Positions 16,521-25,921 of a DNA stretch of 64,000 nucleotides are shown piece after piece (position 1 is the stretch's first letter; every line of letters begins with the position of its first letter). The DNA lies in the NCBI RefSeq assembly GCF_004342845.1, contig NZ_SLXB01000011.1:37928-101927 (forward strand), written 5' to 3'. The position numbers and the translations under genes were made by a program. The notes under the pieces were generated by a model. That model did no database searches. It was given only the letters and a program-made list of their open reading frames with translations, and was not told where the DNA came from. The stretch comes from Prevotella heparinolytica (GTDB lineage Bacteria > Bacteroidota > Bacteroidia > Bacteroidales > Bacteroidaceae).

Positions 16521-17828
16521 TTATCTGTTGTCTCGCAAGTCTCTTACTCTGACAGCTTTTCCTTCGCTTTGAGGCAGAGACCCTTTCTTGACAAGCCGTA
16601 GTTTGGGAGTGACTAAGACTTCATCTTTCAATTGGCGGGTAATCTCTTTACGGACTTTTTCCAATTCAATGTAATTGTCGGTAGAAAGATCGCTGATCTC
16701 CACCTCCACAATCATCTCGTCCTGGTTATTCACCGTTTCGAGTGTGATGAGGTAATTACTACCTAATTCGGGGAACTGCACCAACACTTTTTCCACCTGC
16801 ATGGGGAAAATATTGACCCCTTTGATGATGAACATGTCATCGCTGCGGCCTTTGATGCGATCGATGCGGAGATGGGTACGCCCGCAAGGACACCGACCGG
16901 GCAGAATACGTGTAAGGTCGCGCGTGCGATAACGTATAAGCGGCATCATTTCACGGTCCAGCGTTGTCAGCACCAACTCGCCGATTTCACCTTCCGGCAC
17001 GGGTTCTCCCGTTTCGGGATTGATGATTTCAACAAGATAGCAATCTTCCCAAAAGTGCATTCCATTTTGTTCGGTACACTCGAAAGCTACTCCCGGACCA
17101 TTCATTTCTGTCATGCCAAAGCTATTGTAGGCCTTAACGCCGAGCATGTGCTCTATCTTCTTCCGTTGTTCGTCGGTATGAGGTTCGGCACCGATCAGAA
17201 GAGTTTTTAAACTTGTGGCGGCAGGGGCTATCCCCTCTTCCTGAAAGACTTCGGCCAAACGTATCGCATAGCTGGGGATGGCGTGAAGGGCCGTAGTCTT
17301 GAAATCGGTGATGAATTTGATCTGACGTTTGCTGTTGCCGGCTGCTGCCGGTACGGTCAGTGCGCCCAGACGTTCGGCACCATATTGAAAACCTAATCCT
17401 CCGGTGAACATTCCATAACCGGAACTGTTCTGGAAAACATCGGTTTTTCGGAGTCCCACCATGTAGAGGCAACGAGCCACCAAGTTTGCCCAAGAGTCCA
17501 AGTCGTGTTGCGAATGTACAATGACGGTAGGAGTTCCTGTCGTACCGCTGGAAGAGTGAATGCGCACACCGTCTTCGTGCATATTGCCGGCTACCAGTCC
17601 GAAAGGATAATGGGCACGCATATCGGCCTTAGTGGTAAAGGGGATTTTGCGTATATCTTCTACGGACTGAAAGCTGTCGGCAGTGATGTTGTGTTGTTGA
17701 AAAACGGTTTTATAAAAAGGAGAGTTGGCAGCTATGGTGATAGTCTTTTTAAGTCGTTGAAGTTGTAACTCCCGTAGTTTTTCACGGGACATCGTTTCAA
17801 TCTCCTCTTCCCAGTATTTGTTATTCAT
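16521..17828 (-). CDS. paaK: Phenylacetate-CoA ligase
   Basis: A 435-residue AMP-forming acyl-CoA ligase that activates phenylacetate (or a related aryl acid) with ATP and CoA. The nucleotide-binding P-loop is IHSSSGTTGTPT; the adenylate motif is GMTEMNGPG and the hinge YRTRDLTRI. A PaaK-type C-terminal domain ends the protein. It is the last gene of an operon with iorB and iorA. The combination suggests interconversion of aryl acids and aromatic 2-oxoacids, either scavenging arylacetates or breaking down aromatic amino acids. Confidence 0.92.
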   Translation of the reverse strand: MNNKYWEEEIETMSREKLRELQLQRLKKTITIAANSPFYKTVFQQHNITADSFQSVEDIRKIPFTTKADMRAHYPFGLVAGNMHEDGVRIHSSSGTTGTPTVIVHSQHDLDSWANLVARCLYMVGLRKTDVFQNSSGYGMFTGGLGFQYGAERLGALTVPAAAGNSKRQIKFITDFKTTALHAIPSYAIRLAEVFQEEGIAPAATSLKTLLIGAEPHTDEQRKKIEHMLGVKAYNSFGMTEMNGPGVAFECTEQNGMHFWEDCYLVEIINPETGEPVPEGEIGELVLTTLDREMMPLIRYRTRDLTRILPGRCPCGRTHLRIDRIKGRSDDMFIIKGVNIFPMQVEKVLVQFPELGSNYLITLETVNNQDEMIVEVEISDLSTDNYIELEKVRKEITRQLKDEVLVTPKLRLVKKGSLPQSEGKAVRVRDLRDNR

Positions 17829-17873
17829 GGTCTTTTTTATTAGAATAGTCGGAGTATGTGGTTCATAAATGGT

Positions 17874-18455
17874 TTATATCAATTTCTCTGCAATCTCTTT
17901 GCCGGCTGCCAATGCTTTGAGGTTCATTTCGACAATGGCTTCTCCTTTGCGCAGGAAGATTCCGCGAATGCTGTCTTGCACTTTCGCGTAATCAATGCCG
18001 AGGAAAGGAATGGTTGCACCCAGCAGAACAATATTGGCTACTCGTGTGGAACCGAGTTCTTTTGCCACTTCATTTACATTCAGTACAATTTTGTGCGGCA
18101 GTTTGTCAAGCTCCGCCTTTATCGCTTTTTCATCCGGATAGTTGGGGATATTGATAAAAGGCACTTCGTTAGTGACCAACCAACCGTCGGGACTAAGATA
18201 AGGGAGGTAGCGTAAAGCCTCCATCGGCTCCAATGAAATGATAAGGTCGCATTTGCCTGTGGGTATTAAATCGGAGGCTATGGGACGGTCGCTGATGCGC
18301 AGATTGGATTGCACATCGCCGCCTCTTTGGCTCATCCCGTGAACTTCTGCCTGCTTCATATATAACCCTTCTTTAAGGACGGCTTCGCCTATTACGGTGG
18401 CGATGGATAGAATGCCTTGTCCTCCCACGCCGGAAAGTATGATGTCTTTTTTCAT
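17874..18455 (-). CDS. iorB: Indolepyruvate ferredoxin oxidoreductase beta subunit
   Basis: A 193-residue gamma-type subunit of 2-oxoacid:ferredoxin oxidoreductases. It begins with the family's glycine-rich motif LSGVGGQGILS and continues with EVHGMSQRGGDVQSNLRI. Together with the large subunit it oxidatively decarboxylates aryl pyruvates to aryl-acetyl-CoA, reducing ferredoxin, or runs in reverse. Its start lies 4 bp after the iorA stop, so the two are translationally coupled. Confidence 0.93.
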   Translation of the reverse strand: MKKDIILSGVGGQGILSIATVIGEAVLKEGLYMKQAEVHGMSQRGGDVQSNLRISDRPIASDLIPTGKCDLIISLEPMEALRYLPYLSPDGWLVTNEVPFINIPNYPDEKAIKAELDKLPHKIVLNVNEVAKELGSTRVANIVLLGATIPFLGIDYAKVQDSIRGIFLRKGEAIVEMNLKALAAGKEIAEKLI

Positions 18456-18459
18456 GGTA

Positions 18460-20052
18460 TTACTTGTTTCGTTTTTTACGTGCTAATGTTTGGATACATT
18501 CTCTGCGGGGAATAATGACGGATACGCCGCGGTATTCGATTTCTTCCCGGATGACTTGTTTCATCTCTTCGTAGTTTTTCTTCAAGGGGATCACAATGCG
18601 TATGTGTTCCGGAGCTACTCCGAGACCTGTACAGATGGCTTCCAAACGTCCTGTACCGGCAGAGTCTTGTCCTCCGGTCATGGCAGTAGTTTCATTGTCG
18701 GAAATAACGATGGTCACGTTGGTGTTCTCGTTGACGCAGTCCAGCAACCCCGTCATGCCTGAGTGCGTGAAAGTGGAGTCACCGATAACCGCCACTGCCG
18801 GGTGCAGGCTTGCATCTGAAGCACCTTTGGCCATTGTTATGGAAGCACCCATGTCTACACAGGAGTCGATGGCGTTGAACGGAGCGCCGACCCCCAAAGT
18901 ATAGCAACCGATGTCGCTGAAGATTTTATGGTTGGGATATTCTTCTCGCAAGACTTGCGTGAGTACCGTGTACATGTCTCGGTGACCGCATCCTTCGCAC
19001 AGAGCCGGTGGTCTCATCTCGACCAGTGACGGTATGCCGAACTCGGACTTATTCTGTTTACCCAAGGCTTGAGCAACGTTGTCCGGGTTTAATTCACCGT
19101 CTTGCGATAGCGTGCCGTCCAAACGCCCTTTCACTTTTACTCCGATACCTAAATAGCCTTTCAGTTGCTTTTCAACGAACGGCTGTCCGTCTTCCAATAC
19201 CAGAATCTCATCGCATACTTCTATCAACTGCGTCAATTGTTTCTTGGGAAGCGGATATTGACCGATTTTCAGTACCGGATATTCGCAGCCATCGGGATAG
19301 TTTTCCATCAGATAGTTGTAGCCGATGCCGCATGCCACGATACCTAATTTCTTGTTGGGGCCATCTGTGTATTGATTATATACGGAACTTTCAGAGGCTT
19401 TGATGAATTCATCCTGGCGTTGCAGTAAAGCTTTGTAACGTTTGCGCGCGATTCCGGGCAACAGAATGAATTGGCTCGGATCTTCACTGAACGACAGTTC
19501 GTTTTGAGGTTGTTGCTCTTTGCGCTCTACTCCGGAACGTGAGTGTGCCAAACGGGTAACGATGCGCATCAGCAGAGGCTCACCGGTTTGCTCCGAGAAA
19601 CGGAATCCGTTGTAGACCATATCATAGGCTTCCTGCTGGTTGCTTGGCTCATACATCGGTATAAGTGAAAAGTCGCCATAGAAGCGGCTGTCTTGTTCGT
19701 TTTGCGAAGAGTGCATACTGGGGTCATCGGCTGCAATGACAATCATACCGCCTTTCACTCCGGTGATGGCGGAGTTGATGAAACAGTCGGCAGCTACATT
19801 CATACCCACATGTTTCATGCAGACCAATGAACGTTTACCGGCAAATGACATTCCCAAAGCTGCTTCCATGGCTGTTTTCTCATTGGAACACCAACGGTTG
19901 TGGATGTTCTTTTCAGCAGTGATCGGAGCTGTTTGAATATATTCGGTGATTTCTGTAGAGGGAGTACCGGGGTAGGCATATACACCCGAAAGTCCGGCAT
20001 CCAATGCTGCTTGTGCAATGGCTTCGTCGCCAAGTAAGAGTTGCTTGCTCAT
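18460..20052 (-). CDS. iorA: Indolepyruvate ferredoxin oxidoreductase alpha subunit
   Basis: A 530-residue thiamine-diphosphate enzyme. N-terminal pyrimidine-binding part includes YAYPGTPSTEI; the C-terminal part has CEGCGHRDMY and the ThDP/Mg motif GDSTFTHSGMTGLLDCVNEN. Characterised archaeal IorA proteins are longer because they end in a ferredoxin domain with two Cys clusters. This one stops soon after VIIPRRECIQTL and has no such clusters, so the electron path must use another protein. First gene of the iorA-iorB-paaK operon, with a TATATTTG promoter upstream. Confidence 0.92.
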   Translation of the reverse strand: MSKQLLLGDEAIAQAALDAGLSGVYAYPGTPSTEITEYIQTAPITAEKNIHNRWCSNEKTAMEAALGMSFAGKRSLVCMKHVGMNVAADCFINSAITGVKGGMIVIAADDPSMHSSQNEQDSRFYGDFSLIPMYEPSNQQEAYDMVYNGFRFSEQTGEPLLMRIVTRLAHSRSGVERKEQQPQNELSFSEDPSQFILLPGIARKRYKALLQRQDEFIKASESSVYNQYTDGPNKKLGIVACGIGYNYLMENYPDGCEYPVLKIGQYPLPKKQLTQLIEVCDEILVLEDGQPFVEKQLKGYLGIGVKVKGRLDGTLSQDGELNPDNVAQALGKQNKSEFGIPSLVEMRPPALCEGCGHRDMYTVLTQVLREEYPNHKIFSDIGCYTLGVGAPFNAIDSCVDMGASITMAKGASDASLHPAVAVIGDSTFTHSGMTGLLDCVNENTNVTIVISDNETTAMTGGQDSAGTGRLEAICTGLGVAPEHIRIVIPLKKNYEEMKQVIREEIEYRGVSVIIPRRECIQTLARKKRNK

Positions 20053-20094
20053 ATTTGATCGGTTAAGTGTTAGTCATAAATTAAATGATAGGCG

Positions 20095-20102
20095 CAAATA
20101 TA
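20095..20102 (-). promoter_or_regulatory. Promoter of the iorA-iorB-paaK operon
   Basis: CAAATATA on the plus strand is TATATTTG on the minus strand, a match to TAnnTTTG, 43 bp before the iorA ATG. Confidence 0.55.
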
Positions 20103-20129
20103 GGATTTTGCTTTTATTTTATTATCAGA

Positions 20130-21161
20130 TTAGTTGAATATCTTTCTTTCGTTTAATGCATTCCAATATTTCCTTGCATTTTTCATGTGGTCGGCATAGT
20201 TGGATGCAAAGTTGTGAGTGCCTGAGAAATCTTCTTTGGCACACATGTAGATATAGTCATGCTTTGCATAATTCAACACGGCATCCAATCCGATAGGTGT
20301 CGGTATGCGTATCGGTCCGGGCGGCAGACCGGTATTGCGGTAGGTATTGTACGGAGAGTCGATGTTAAGATGAATATTGGCTATCCTTCGCAAGCCAAAG
20401 TCTTGTAAGGCAAATTTAATGGTAGGGTCGGCTTGCAGAGGCATGTCAAGGTGCAAGCGGTTGATGTATAGTCCGGCCACCATCGGTTTTTCCAGATTAT
20501 TGTTGGTCTCTTCTTCTATAATGGAGGCGAGGGTGCAAACTTCTATAGGTGTCATTCCCATTTGGGTGGCTTTTTCCAGTCGTTCTTGATTCCAGAACTT
20601 TTGGTGTTCTTTTTGCATTCGTTCAATGAAATTTTCTACGCTTATATCCCAATATACCTGATAAGTATCAGGAATAAACAGACAGGGAATAGTTTCTTTA
20701 TTGTATCCTAATTTTTGTTGGAGGACGGGTGAATTAATGGCTTTTGCAATTTCGGCGGAATCAATCATGAGTTGTTTCCCTATGCTACGTGCCAGTCTGT
20801 CCATTGTACGTACACTCCCTATGGTGAGGTTCATAGGTTCCTGATGATTTCGGTAAAGGCGGCTGAATACTTTATATACACTTTCTTTGGGGCGTATGGC
20901 ATAACGCCCGGTGTGTATGTTTTGAGTATATTTGCGGTATTGGATCATCCAATGGAAGCCCGTGAGTTTTTTGGGCTTTCCTTGTTCTTTTACCTTATTA
21001 TATATAGAGTCTATGGTATCGTCTCGATCTACATAGATGTAAGTTGTCTTTTTAGGGTGGAACTGTGGGGAAAACAAGTAGTAATAGATGATTCCTGCAC
21101 AACTGATACAGCAGAGGAGCAGTGCTATGGACACACTGATGAGTATTTTTCTTTTTTTCAT
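20130..21161 (-). CDS. mltG: Endolytic murein transglycosylase MltG
   Basis: A 343-residue inner-membrane protein that cuts nascent peptidoglycan glycan strands. One N-terminal membrane anchor (about 7-28) is followed by the YceG fold. Catalytic Glu lies in LASIIEEET, with conserved VAGLYINRL, MPLQADPTI and YNTYRNTGLPPGPI segments. Length is typical. It is transcribed alone, from a promoter at 21185-21192. Confidence 0.95.
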   Translation of the reverse strand: MKKRKILISVSIALLLCCISCAGIIYYYLFSPQFHPKKTTYIYVDRDDTIDSIYNKVKEQGKPKKLTGFHWMIQYRKYTQNIHTGRYAIRPKESVYKVFSRLYRNHQEPMNLTIGSVRTMDRLARSIGKQLMIDSAEIAKAINSPVLQQKLGYNKETIPCLFIPDTYQVYWDISVENFIERMQKEHQKFWNQERLEKATQMGMTPIEVCTLASIIEEETNNNLEKPMVAGLYINRLHLDMPLQADPTIKFALQDFGLRRIANIHLNIDSPYNTYRNTGLPPGPIRIPTPIGLDAVLNYAKHDYIYMCAKEDFSGTHNFASNYADHMKNARKYWNALNERKIFN

Positions 21162-21184
21162 GTTCCTTGCGACTTTGATTGGGG

Positions 21185-21192
21185 CAAAGTTA
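21185..21192 (-). promoter_or_regulatory. Promoter of mltG
   Basis: CAAAGTTA is TAACTTTG on the minus strand (TAnnTTTG), 24 bp before the ATG at 21161. Confidence 0.5.
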
Positions 21193-21263
21193 GTAAAATA
21201 GGAATATACTTAATGGCTTTGTGTCTGATATTTTATTATGTCCGGTGGAAGGGCTGAGGGGGA

Positions 21264-21304
21264 GAAAAAAAAGATTGATACTCGGCTTGCCGAATATCAA
21301 TCTT
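21264..21304 (-). terminator. Terminator downstream of tRNA-Thr
   Basis: AGATTGATA..CTCGGC (21272-21286) pairs with GCCGA..TATCAATCT (21289-21303) around a TT loop, with one bulge. An A run at 21264-21272 gives a U tract on the minus-strand transcript. Confidence 0.85.
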
Positions 21305-21311
21305 ACAGAAG

Positions 21312-21384
<73 letters not shown>

Positions 21385-21407
21385 AATAGGTTATCGCTTA
21401 CGGGTCG

Positions 21408-21437
21408 CAAAGGTACGTTTTTATTTGAATAAACAAA
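21408..21437 (-). promoter_or_regulatory. Promoter of tRNA-Thr (-7 and -33)
   Basis: On the minus strand, TTTG (complement of 21434-21437) and TACCTTTG (complement of 21408-21415) are 18 bp apart, a near-perfect Bacteroides promoter, 24 bp before the tRNA. The following 220 bp up to the next gene are AT-rich, with no other recognisable site. Confidence 0.75.
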
Positions 21438-21658
21438 AAGATTTGCCTCTTTTTTTAGAAAGATATTAGAGGGACTATATTTTTGTGTAATTATAGAGTA
21501 TTTTTCTTTGATAAAAATTGGAAAATATAATAAAAAATCTCATCTTTGTAATCAAACTTTGATACAAAAACGAAAAATGTATTTATTCCTTTTTCTTGGC
21601 AAAGACATGAAAGGGGAGATACTGTAGACTTAAACTTAAACTTTAACCTTGACTGATT

Positions 21659-23353
21659 ATGGAATTAAAAAGATTCTGCAAATGTTTCTTTTCTCGTATT
21701 GCTTCTAAATGGACAGTGCTGCTGGTGGATGTAGGTGTTGTGATCGTTGCTATGCTTTTTGCATGTGTTTTGCAATATGGCTTATCATTTATGAATAAGG
21801 ATCCTTTGTGCATATGGTTGATACTGTTTGCTATATTATGCAATGTTTGTTCTTTTCAACTTTTCCACACTTATATAGGGGTTATTCGATTCTCTTCTTT
21901 TATTGATATTCGTCGTGTGGTCTTGAGCCTTACATTGGGCTATGGCTTTCTGATTTTGTGCAACCTTTGTTGGGTTGCCATGGGAGGTCGGCAGATTCTG
22001 CCAAATAGTTTTCTTTTCATGGCATATATTTTCACATCTTTCATTATGGTATGTATGCGTATTGTAGTAAAGATACTTTATGAATCTGTCATTTTCGATG
22101 CACATCGGTGTGAAAATGTCTTTATTTATGGAATTCAAGGGACGGGAGTGGGAGTCGCAGAGTTTTTGAGAATCAACCGTAGTGATTCTTATCGCTTATG
22201 CGGGTTTATCTCGGATGAAGCGGATATGATAGGTAAACGTGTTATGGGATATCAGGTATATCCCAATGATAAATTCTTATTTAAACGGTTGAGAGATAAG
22301 AATGTGCATATCATTGTCGTCTCTCCAAATAAAATCTCCGAATTGGAACGTTCCGGAATATTGGATAAATTCCATGCCCATCATATTCATGTGCTGACAG
22401 TTCCACCCTTGAGCGATTGTGTAGATGAGGGGTTGATAAAGGAAAAGCAAAATGAAGAGATACACAAGAAGACACAGAGGCGCATTGATAAGAAGATGGG
22501 GCTGGTTTGTATGGAAGGTTGTAGAATCATGGTAACGGGAGCTGCCGGAATCGTGGGGAGAGAAGTTGTTCGCCAATTGGCTGTTTTGAATCCTTCCCAG
22601 TTAATTCTGGTAGATCAGGCAGAGTCCCCTTTGTATGATGTGCAATTGGAACTTGCTGACCGTTGGAAGAATCTGGCTGTTCGTGTATTGGTGGCCGATG
22701 TTGCTAATTATACTCGTATGGAAGCCATCTTTAGGGAAATACGCCCACAATTGGTCTTTCATGCTGCGGCTTATAAGCATATGCAGTTGATGGATGACTA
22801 TGTATCGGAGGCCATTCAAACAAACGTGTTGGGTACGGTCAATATAACTGACTTGTCGGTGAAGTATAATGTAAATCGTATGGTTATGGTTTCTACGGAT
22901 GGAGCACATCATCCGGAAAACTGCATGGAGTATAGCAAGCGGCTGGCAGAAATATATATACAGTCGTATAGCCGGAGTCTGTGGCGTGAAAGGAAGAACG
23001 ATACTTGTTTGCTGATTATTCGTTTTGGCGATGTTTACCCAAAGAGAGACTGCAACCTGATGACTTTGTCCGAAGCTTGTAAGCGCATTTTAGAAGTAGG
23101 GGCCAGAGGGGAGTCCGGAGAAATATATTTGTTAGATAAAATCAATGATGAAGTTTCAATGCAAGATACACCATTCGTTTTTGAACATGAACTCGTGCGG
23201 AAACGTGTGGCTGATTTGATAAAGCATAGTTATACGGATGAGGCTTCTGTTCTGATGGCTGAAATGAAGAAATATGTGCAGAAGTTTGCAAAAAGAGACA
23301 AGCTGTTTATACAATCGTTCCGGATTGATATTTCTCAAAAATCATACATCTAA
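21659..23353 (+). CDS. Divergent FlaA1/CapD-like nucleotide-sugar dehydratase family protein
   Basis: A 564-residue protein with four N-terminal membrane helices (to about residue 140), a first Rossmann-like region (IYGIQGTGVGVAEFL) and a second SDR domain opening with VTGAAGIVGRE. This is the layout of membrane UDP-GlcNAc 4,6-dehydratase homologues. However, the usual STDKA..N..MGASKR stretch reads STDGAHHPENCMEYSKR, and the loop after RFG is cut short (RFGDVYPKRDCNLMTLSEA). Members are usually over 600 residues. It may be inactive or have changed specificity. An export pair follows. Sugar-nucleotide binding is inferred. Confidence 0.75.
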   Translation: MELKRFCKCFFSRIASKWTVLLVDVGVVIVAMLFACVLQYGLSFMNKDPLCIWLILFAILCNVCSFQLFHTYIGVIRFSSFIDIRRVVLSLTLGYGFLILCNLCWVAMGGRQILPNSFLFMAYIFTSFIMVCMRIVVKILYESVIFDAHRCENVFIYGIQGTGVGVAEFLRINRSDSYRLCGFISDEADMIGKRVMGYQVYPNDKFLFKRLRDKNVHIIVVSPNKISELERSGILDKFHAHHIHVLTVPPLSDCVDEGLIKEKQNEEIHKKTQRRIDKKMGLVCMEGCRIMVTGAAGIVGREVVRQLAVLNPSQLILVDQAESPLYDVQLELADRWKNLAVRVLVADVANYTRMEAIFREIRPQLVFHAAAYKHMQLMDDYVSEAIQTNVLGTVNITDLSVKYNVNRMVMVSTDGAHHPENCMEYSKRLAEIYIQSYSRSLWRERKNDTCLLIIRFGDVYPKRDCNLMTLSEACKRILEVGARGESGEIYLLDKINDEVSMQDTPFVFEHELVRKRVADLIKHSYTDEASVLMAEMKKYVQKFAKRDKLFIQSFRIDISQKSYI

Positions 23354-23429
23354 ATGTTGTACACTTTTTCTTTTCCCATGTTATTGGAAATCTTTCATTA
23401 AACGTCTTGGCTGTTTTAAAAAACCTCTT

Positions 23430-23437
23430 TATCTTTG
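23430..23437 (+). promoter_or_regulatory. Promoter of the polysaccharide export genes
   Basis: TATCTTTG matches TAnnTTTG, with CTTG at 23406-23409 at about -33 spacing. It lies 40 bp before the ATG at 23477 and overlaps the longer possible start at 23435, ruling that start out. Confidence 0.6.
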
Positions 23438-23476
23438 CGTCCATTAATGTATTGTATTTTTAATATATCAAAACTC

Positions 23477-25906
23477 ATGCGCTCATTTTTAATCTCGTTT
23501 TTCTGTTTCTTTCTTTTCTGTAGCACTGTTTACGCTCAACGTATGTCCGATGAACAGGTTGTGGAGTATGTGAAGCAAGCACAGGCATCTGGAAAATCTC
23601 AAAAACAGATGACAACCGAATTGTTACGCCGTGGTGTTACTCAGGAACAAGTCTTGCGTATAAAAAATCGGTATGAATCTACCACCGGAATATCGAAAAG
23701 TACGAATGATCAGCTAAGTAGGATACGCAAAGGTGGCCCTGCCATAGGAGAATCTTATGAGGCTGCCGAATTGAAAGACCAAAAGGTTGTTATTGATGAG
23801 AAGCGGGAGAGCAGCTCTTTGCCGGAAGTGACATCCAATCGTCAGATTTTTGGCCATAATTTATTCAATAGCAGGAATCTGTCATTCGAACCGAGTGCCA
23901 ATCTTGCTACTCCTCTGAATTATCGTCTCGGCCCGGGTGATGAGGTGATCATTGATGTTTGGGGGGCTTCTGAAAATACCATTCGCCAAGTAATCAGTCC
24001 TGAAGGAAGTATTCAGGTAAAAGATTTAGGACCTGTTCATCTGAATGGAATGACAGTCAAGGAAGCTAATCAATATTTGCAACGGGAATTTTCCAAGATA
24101 TATGCAGGAATAGGAGGTAATGAGCCTAATTCCCAAATACGATTGACTTTGGGTGATGTACGTACTATCCAAATTAACGTGATGGGTGAAGTCTCTGTGC
24201 CCGGTACTTATACTCTTTCTGCTTTTTCCACGATTTTTCATGCACTGTATCGTGCGGGTGGTGTGAACAATATCGGTAGTTTGCGTGCCATTCGGTTGGT
24301 ACGTAACGGAAAAACGATAGAAACCCTTGATGTATATGGGCTCATCATGAAAGGAAAGATGAACGATGATATCCGTCTTCAGGAAGGTGATGTGATTATC
24401 GTAAGCCCCTATCATTCTTTGGTTGAGGTGGTAGGTAAAGTAAAACGTCCCATGTATTATGAGATGAAGTCTACCGAGACTGTTGCTAATTTGTTGGATT
24501 ATTCCGGAGGGTTTACCGGTGACGCCTATAAAAAAGCTGTACGTATCATTCGTAAGAGTGGTCGCGAACATCAGGTCTTTAATGTTGATGAAATGGATTA
24601 TTCTGTATTCCGTTTGGATGACGGAGACATGATCACCATTGATGCCGTGCTCGATCGCTTTGAAAATAAGGTAGAAGTGAGTGGTGCTGTCTATCGTCCG
24701 GGAATTTATCAGCTGAATGGGGAGGTTAATACTGTGAAGCAGTTGATTAAGAAATCGGAAGGCCTTCGTGGGGATGCTTTCTTAAATCGTGTTTTGTTGA
24801 ATCGTGAGCGTGAAGATTATACACATGAGATGATCGCTATCGATTTAAACAAACTCCTGAATGGAACTGAAGCGGATATTCCCCTTCGTAAGAATGACCA
24901 CCTTTATATTCCGAGTATTCATGAATTGAAAGAAGAAGAGACAGTCTCTATTTATGGTGAAGTTCTGAATCCGGGCACTTTTCTTCATGCAGATAATATG
25001 ACGATTGAGGATTTGATCATTCGGGCAGGAGGATTGAAAGAAGCGGCGGCCAGTACACGGGTAAGCGTCAGTAGAAGAATTAAATCTCCCGGAAGTACTT
25101 CTTACAGTACTAAATTGGCCGAGACCTTTATGTTTGATATTAAAAATGGTTTGGTAGTGGGGACGGAGAACTTTAATCTTGAGCCTTACGATGTTGTCCA
25201 GATACGTCGGAGTCCTGTCTATCAGGAACAGCGTACAGTCAGCCTTGTGGGAGAGGTTCTTTTCGGTGGTAGCTATACGCTCTTGAAGAAAAACGAACGC
25301 TTAAGTGAACTTGTAGGAAGAGCCGGTGGCATTACTCCGGAAGCCTATGTCAAGGGTGCTCGTCTTATTCGTAAACGGAATGATGAGGAGCGTCGTCGCG
25401 AGATGGATGCGCTTCGTATGGCTCGTAGTGCTGAGGGTAAAGACAGTATTGTTGTAAAAAAACTGGCGATTTCAGAGAACTATACGGTAGGTATGGATAT
25501 GGAGAAGGCGTTGGCTAATCCGGGTAGTGATTATGATGTCGTTCTGCGCGAAGGCGATGTGGTTTATATTCCGGAGTTTATCAATACCGTGAAGATCAGT
25601 GGTTCTGTGATGTATCCTAACACGGTTACTTGGACGAAAGGAGCAAAGCTGAAGTATTATATCAATATGGCCGGTGGCTATGGTGAGAATGCCAAGAAAA
25701 AGAAAGTATATATTATTAATCTGAACGGTACGATTTTCCGTGCTAAAAAATATAGTACGGATTTGATACAGCCGGGATGCGAAATCGTAGTGCCCACAAA
25801 GAAGGAACGTCAGGGACTGAAGACCGCTGAAATTCTAGGTATGGGTTCCATGACTGCGAGCATTGCGGCAATGGTTGCTACTGTGGTTAATACCTTAAAA
25901 AAATAA
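23477..25906 (+). CDS. Polysaccharide export protein with multiple SLBB domains (Wza family)
   Basis: An 809-residue protein with a signal peptide ending in VYAQ. A Poly_export domain starts near YRLGPGDEVIIDVWGASENT, followed by about six SLBB repeats (recognisable as VMGEVSVPGTY, VVGKVKRPMYY, VSGAVYRPGIY, IYGEVLNPGTF, VGEVLFGGSY and ISGSVMYPNTV). It ends in a hydrophobic helix (GMGSMTASIAAMVATVV). Wza-type proteins form the periplasmic and outer-membrane channel through which capsule or exopolysaccharide leaves. There is no lipobox Cys. Its stop is 15 bp before the Wzz-type partner. It is about twice the length of enterobacterial Wza. Confidence 0.9.
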   Translation: MRSFLISFFCFFLFCSTVYAQRMSDEQVVEYVKQAQASGKSQKQMTTELLRRGVTQEQVLRIKNRYESTTGISKSTNDQLSRIRKGGPAIGESYEAAELKDQKVVIDEKRESSSLPEVTSNRQIFGHNLFNSRNLSFEPSANLATPLNYRLGPGDEVIIDVWGASENTIRQVISPEGSIQVKDLGPVHLNGMTVKEANQYLQREFSKIYAGIGGNEPNSQIRLTLGDVRTIQINVMGEVSVPGTYTLSAFSTIFHALYRAGGVNNIGSLRAIRLVRNGKTIETLDVYGLIMKGKMNDDIRLQEGDVIIVSPYHSLVEVVGKVKRPMYYEMKSTETVANLLDYSGGFTGDAYKKAVRIIRKSGREHQVFNVDEMDYSVFRLDDGDMITIDAVLDRFENKVEVSGAVYRPGIYQLNGEVNTVKQLIKKSEGLRGDAFLNRVLLNREREDYTHEMIAIDLNKLLNGTEADIPLRKNDHLYIPSIHELKEEETVSIYGEVLNPGTFLHADNMTIEDLIIRAGGLKEAAASTRVSVSRRIKSPGSTSYSTKLAETFMFDIKNGLVVGTENFNLEPYDVVQIRRSPVYQEQRTVSLVGEVLFGGSYTLLKKNERLSELVGRAGGITPEAYVKGARLIRKRNDEERRREMDALRMARSAEGKDSIVVKKLAISENYTVGMDMEKALANPGSDYDVVLREGDVVYIPEFINTVKISGSVMYPNTVTWTKGAKLKYYINMAGGYGENAKKKKVYIINLNGTIFRAKKYSTDLIQPGCEIVVPTKKERQGLKTAEILGMGSMTASIAAMVATVVNTLKK

Positions 25907-25921
25907 TAAAGAATCGGAACA

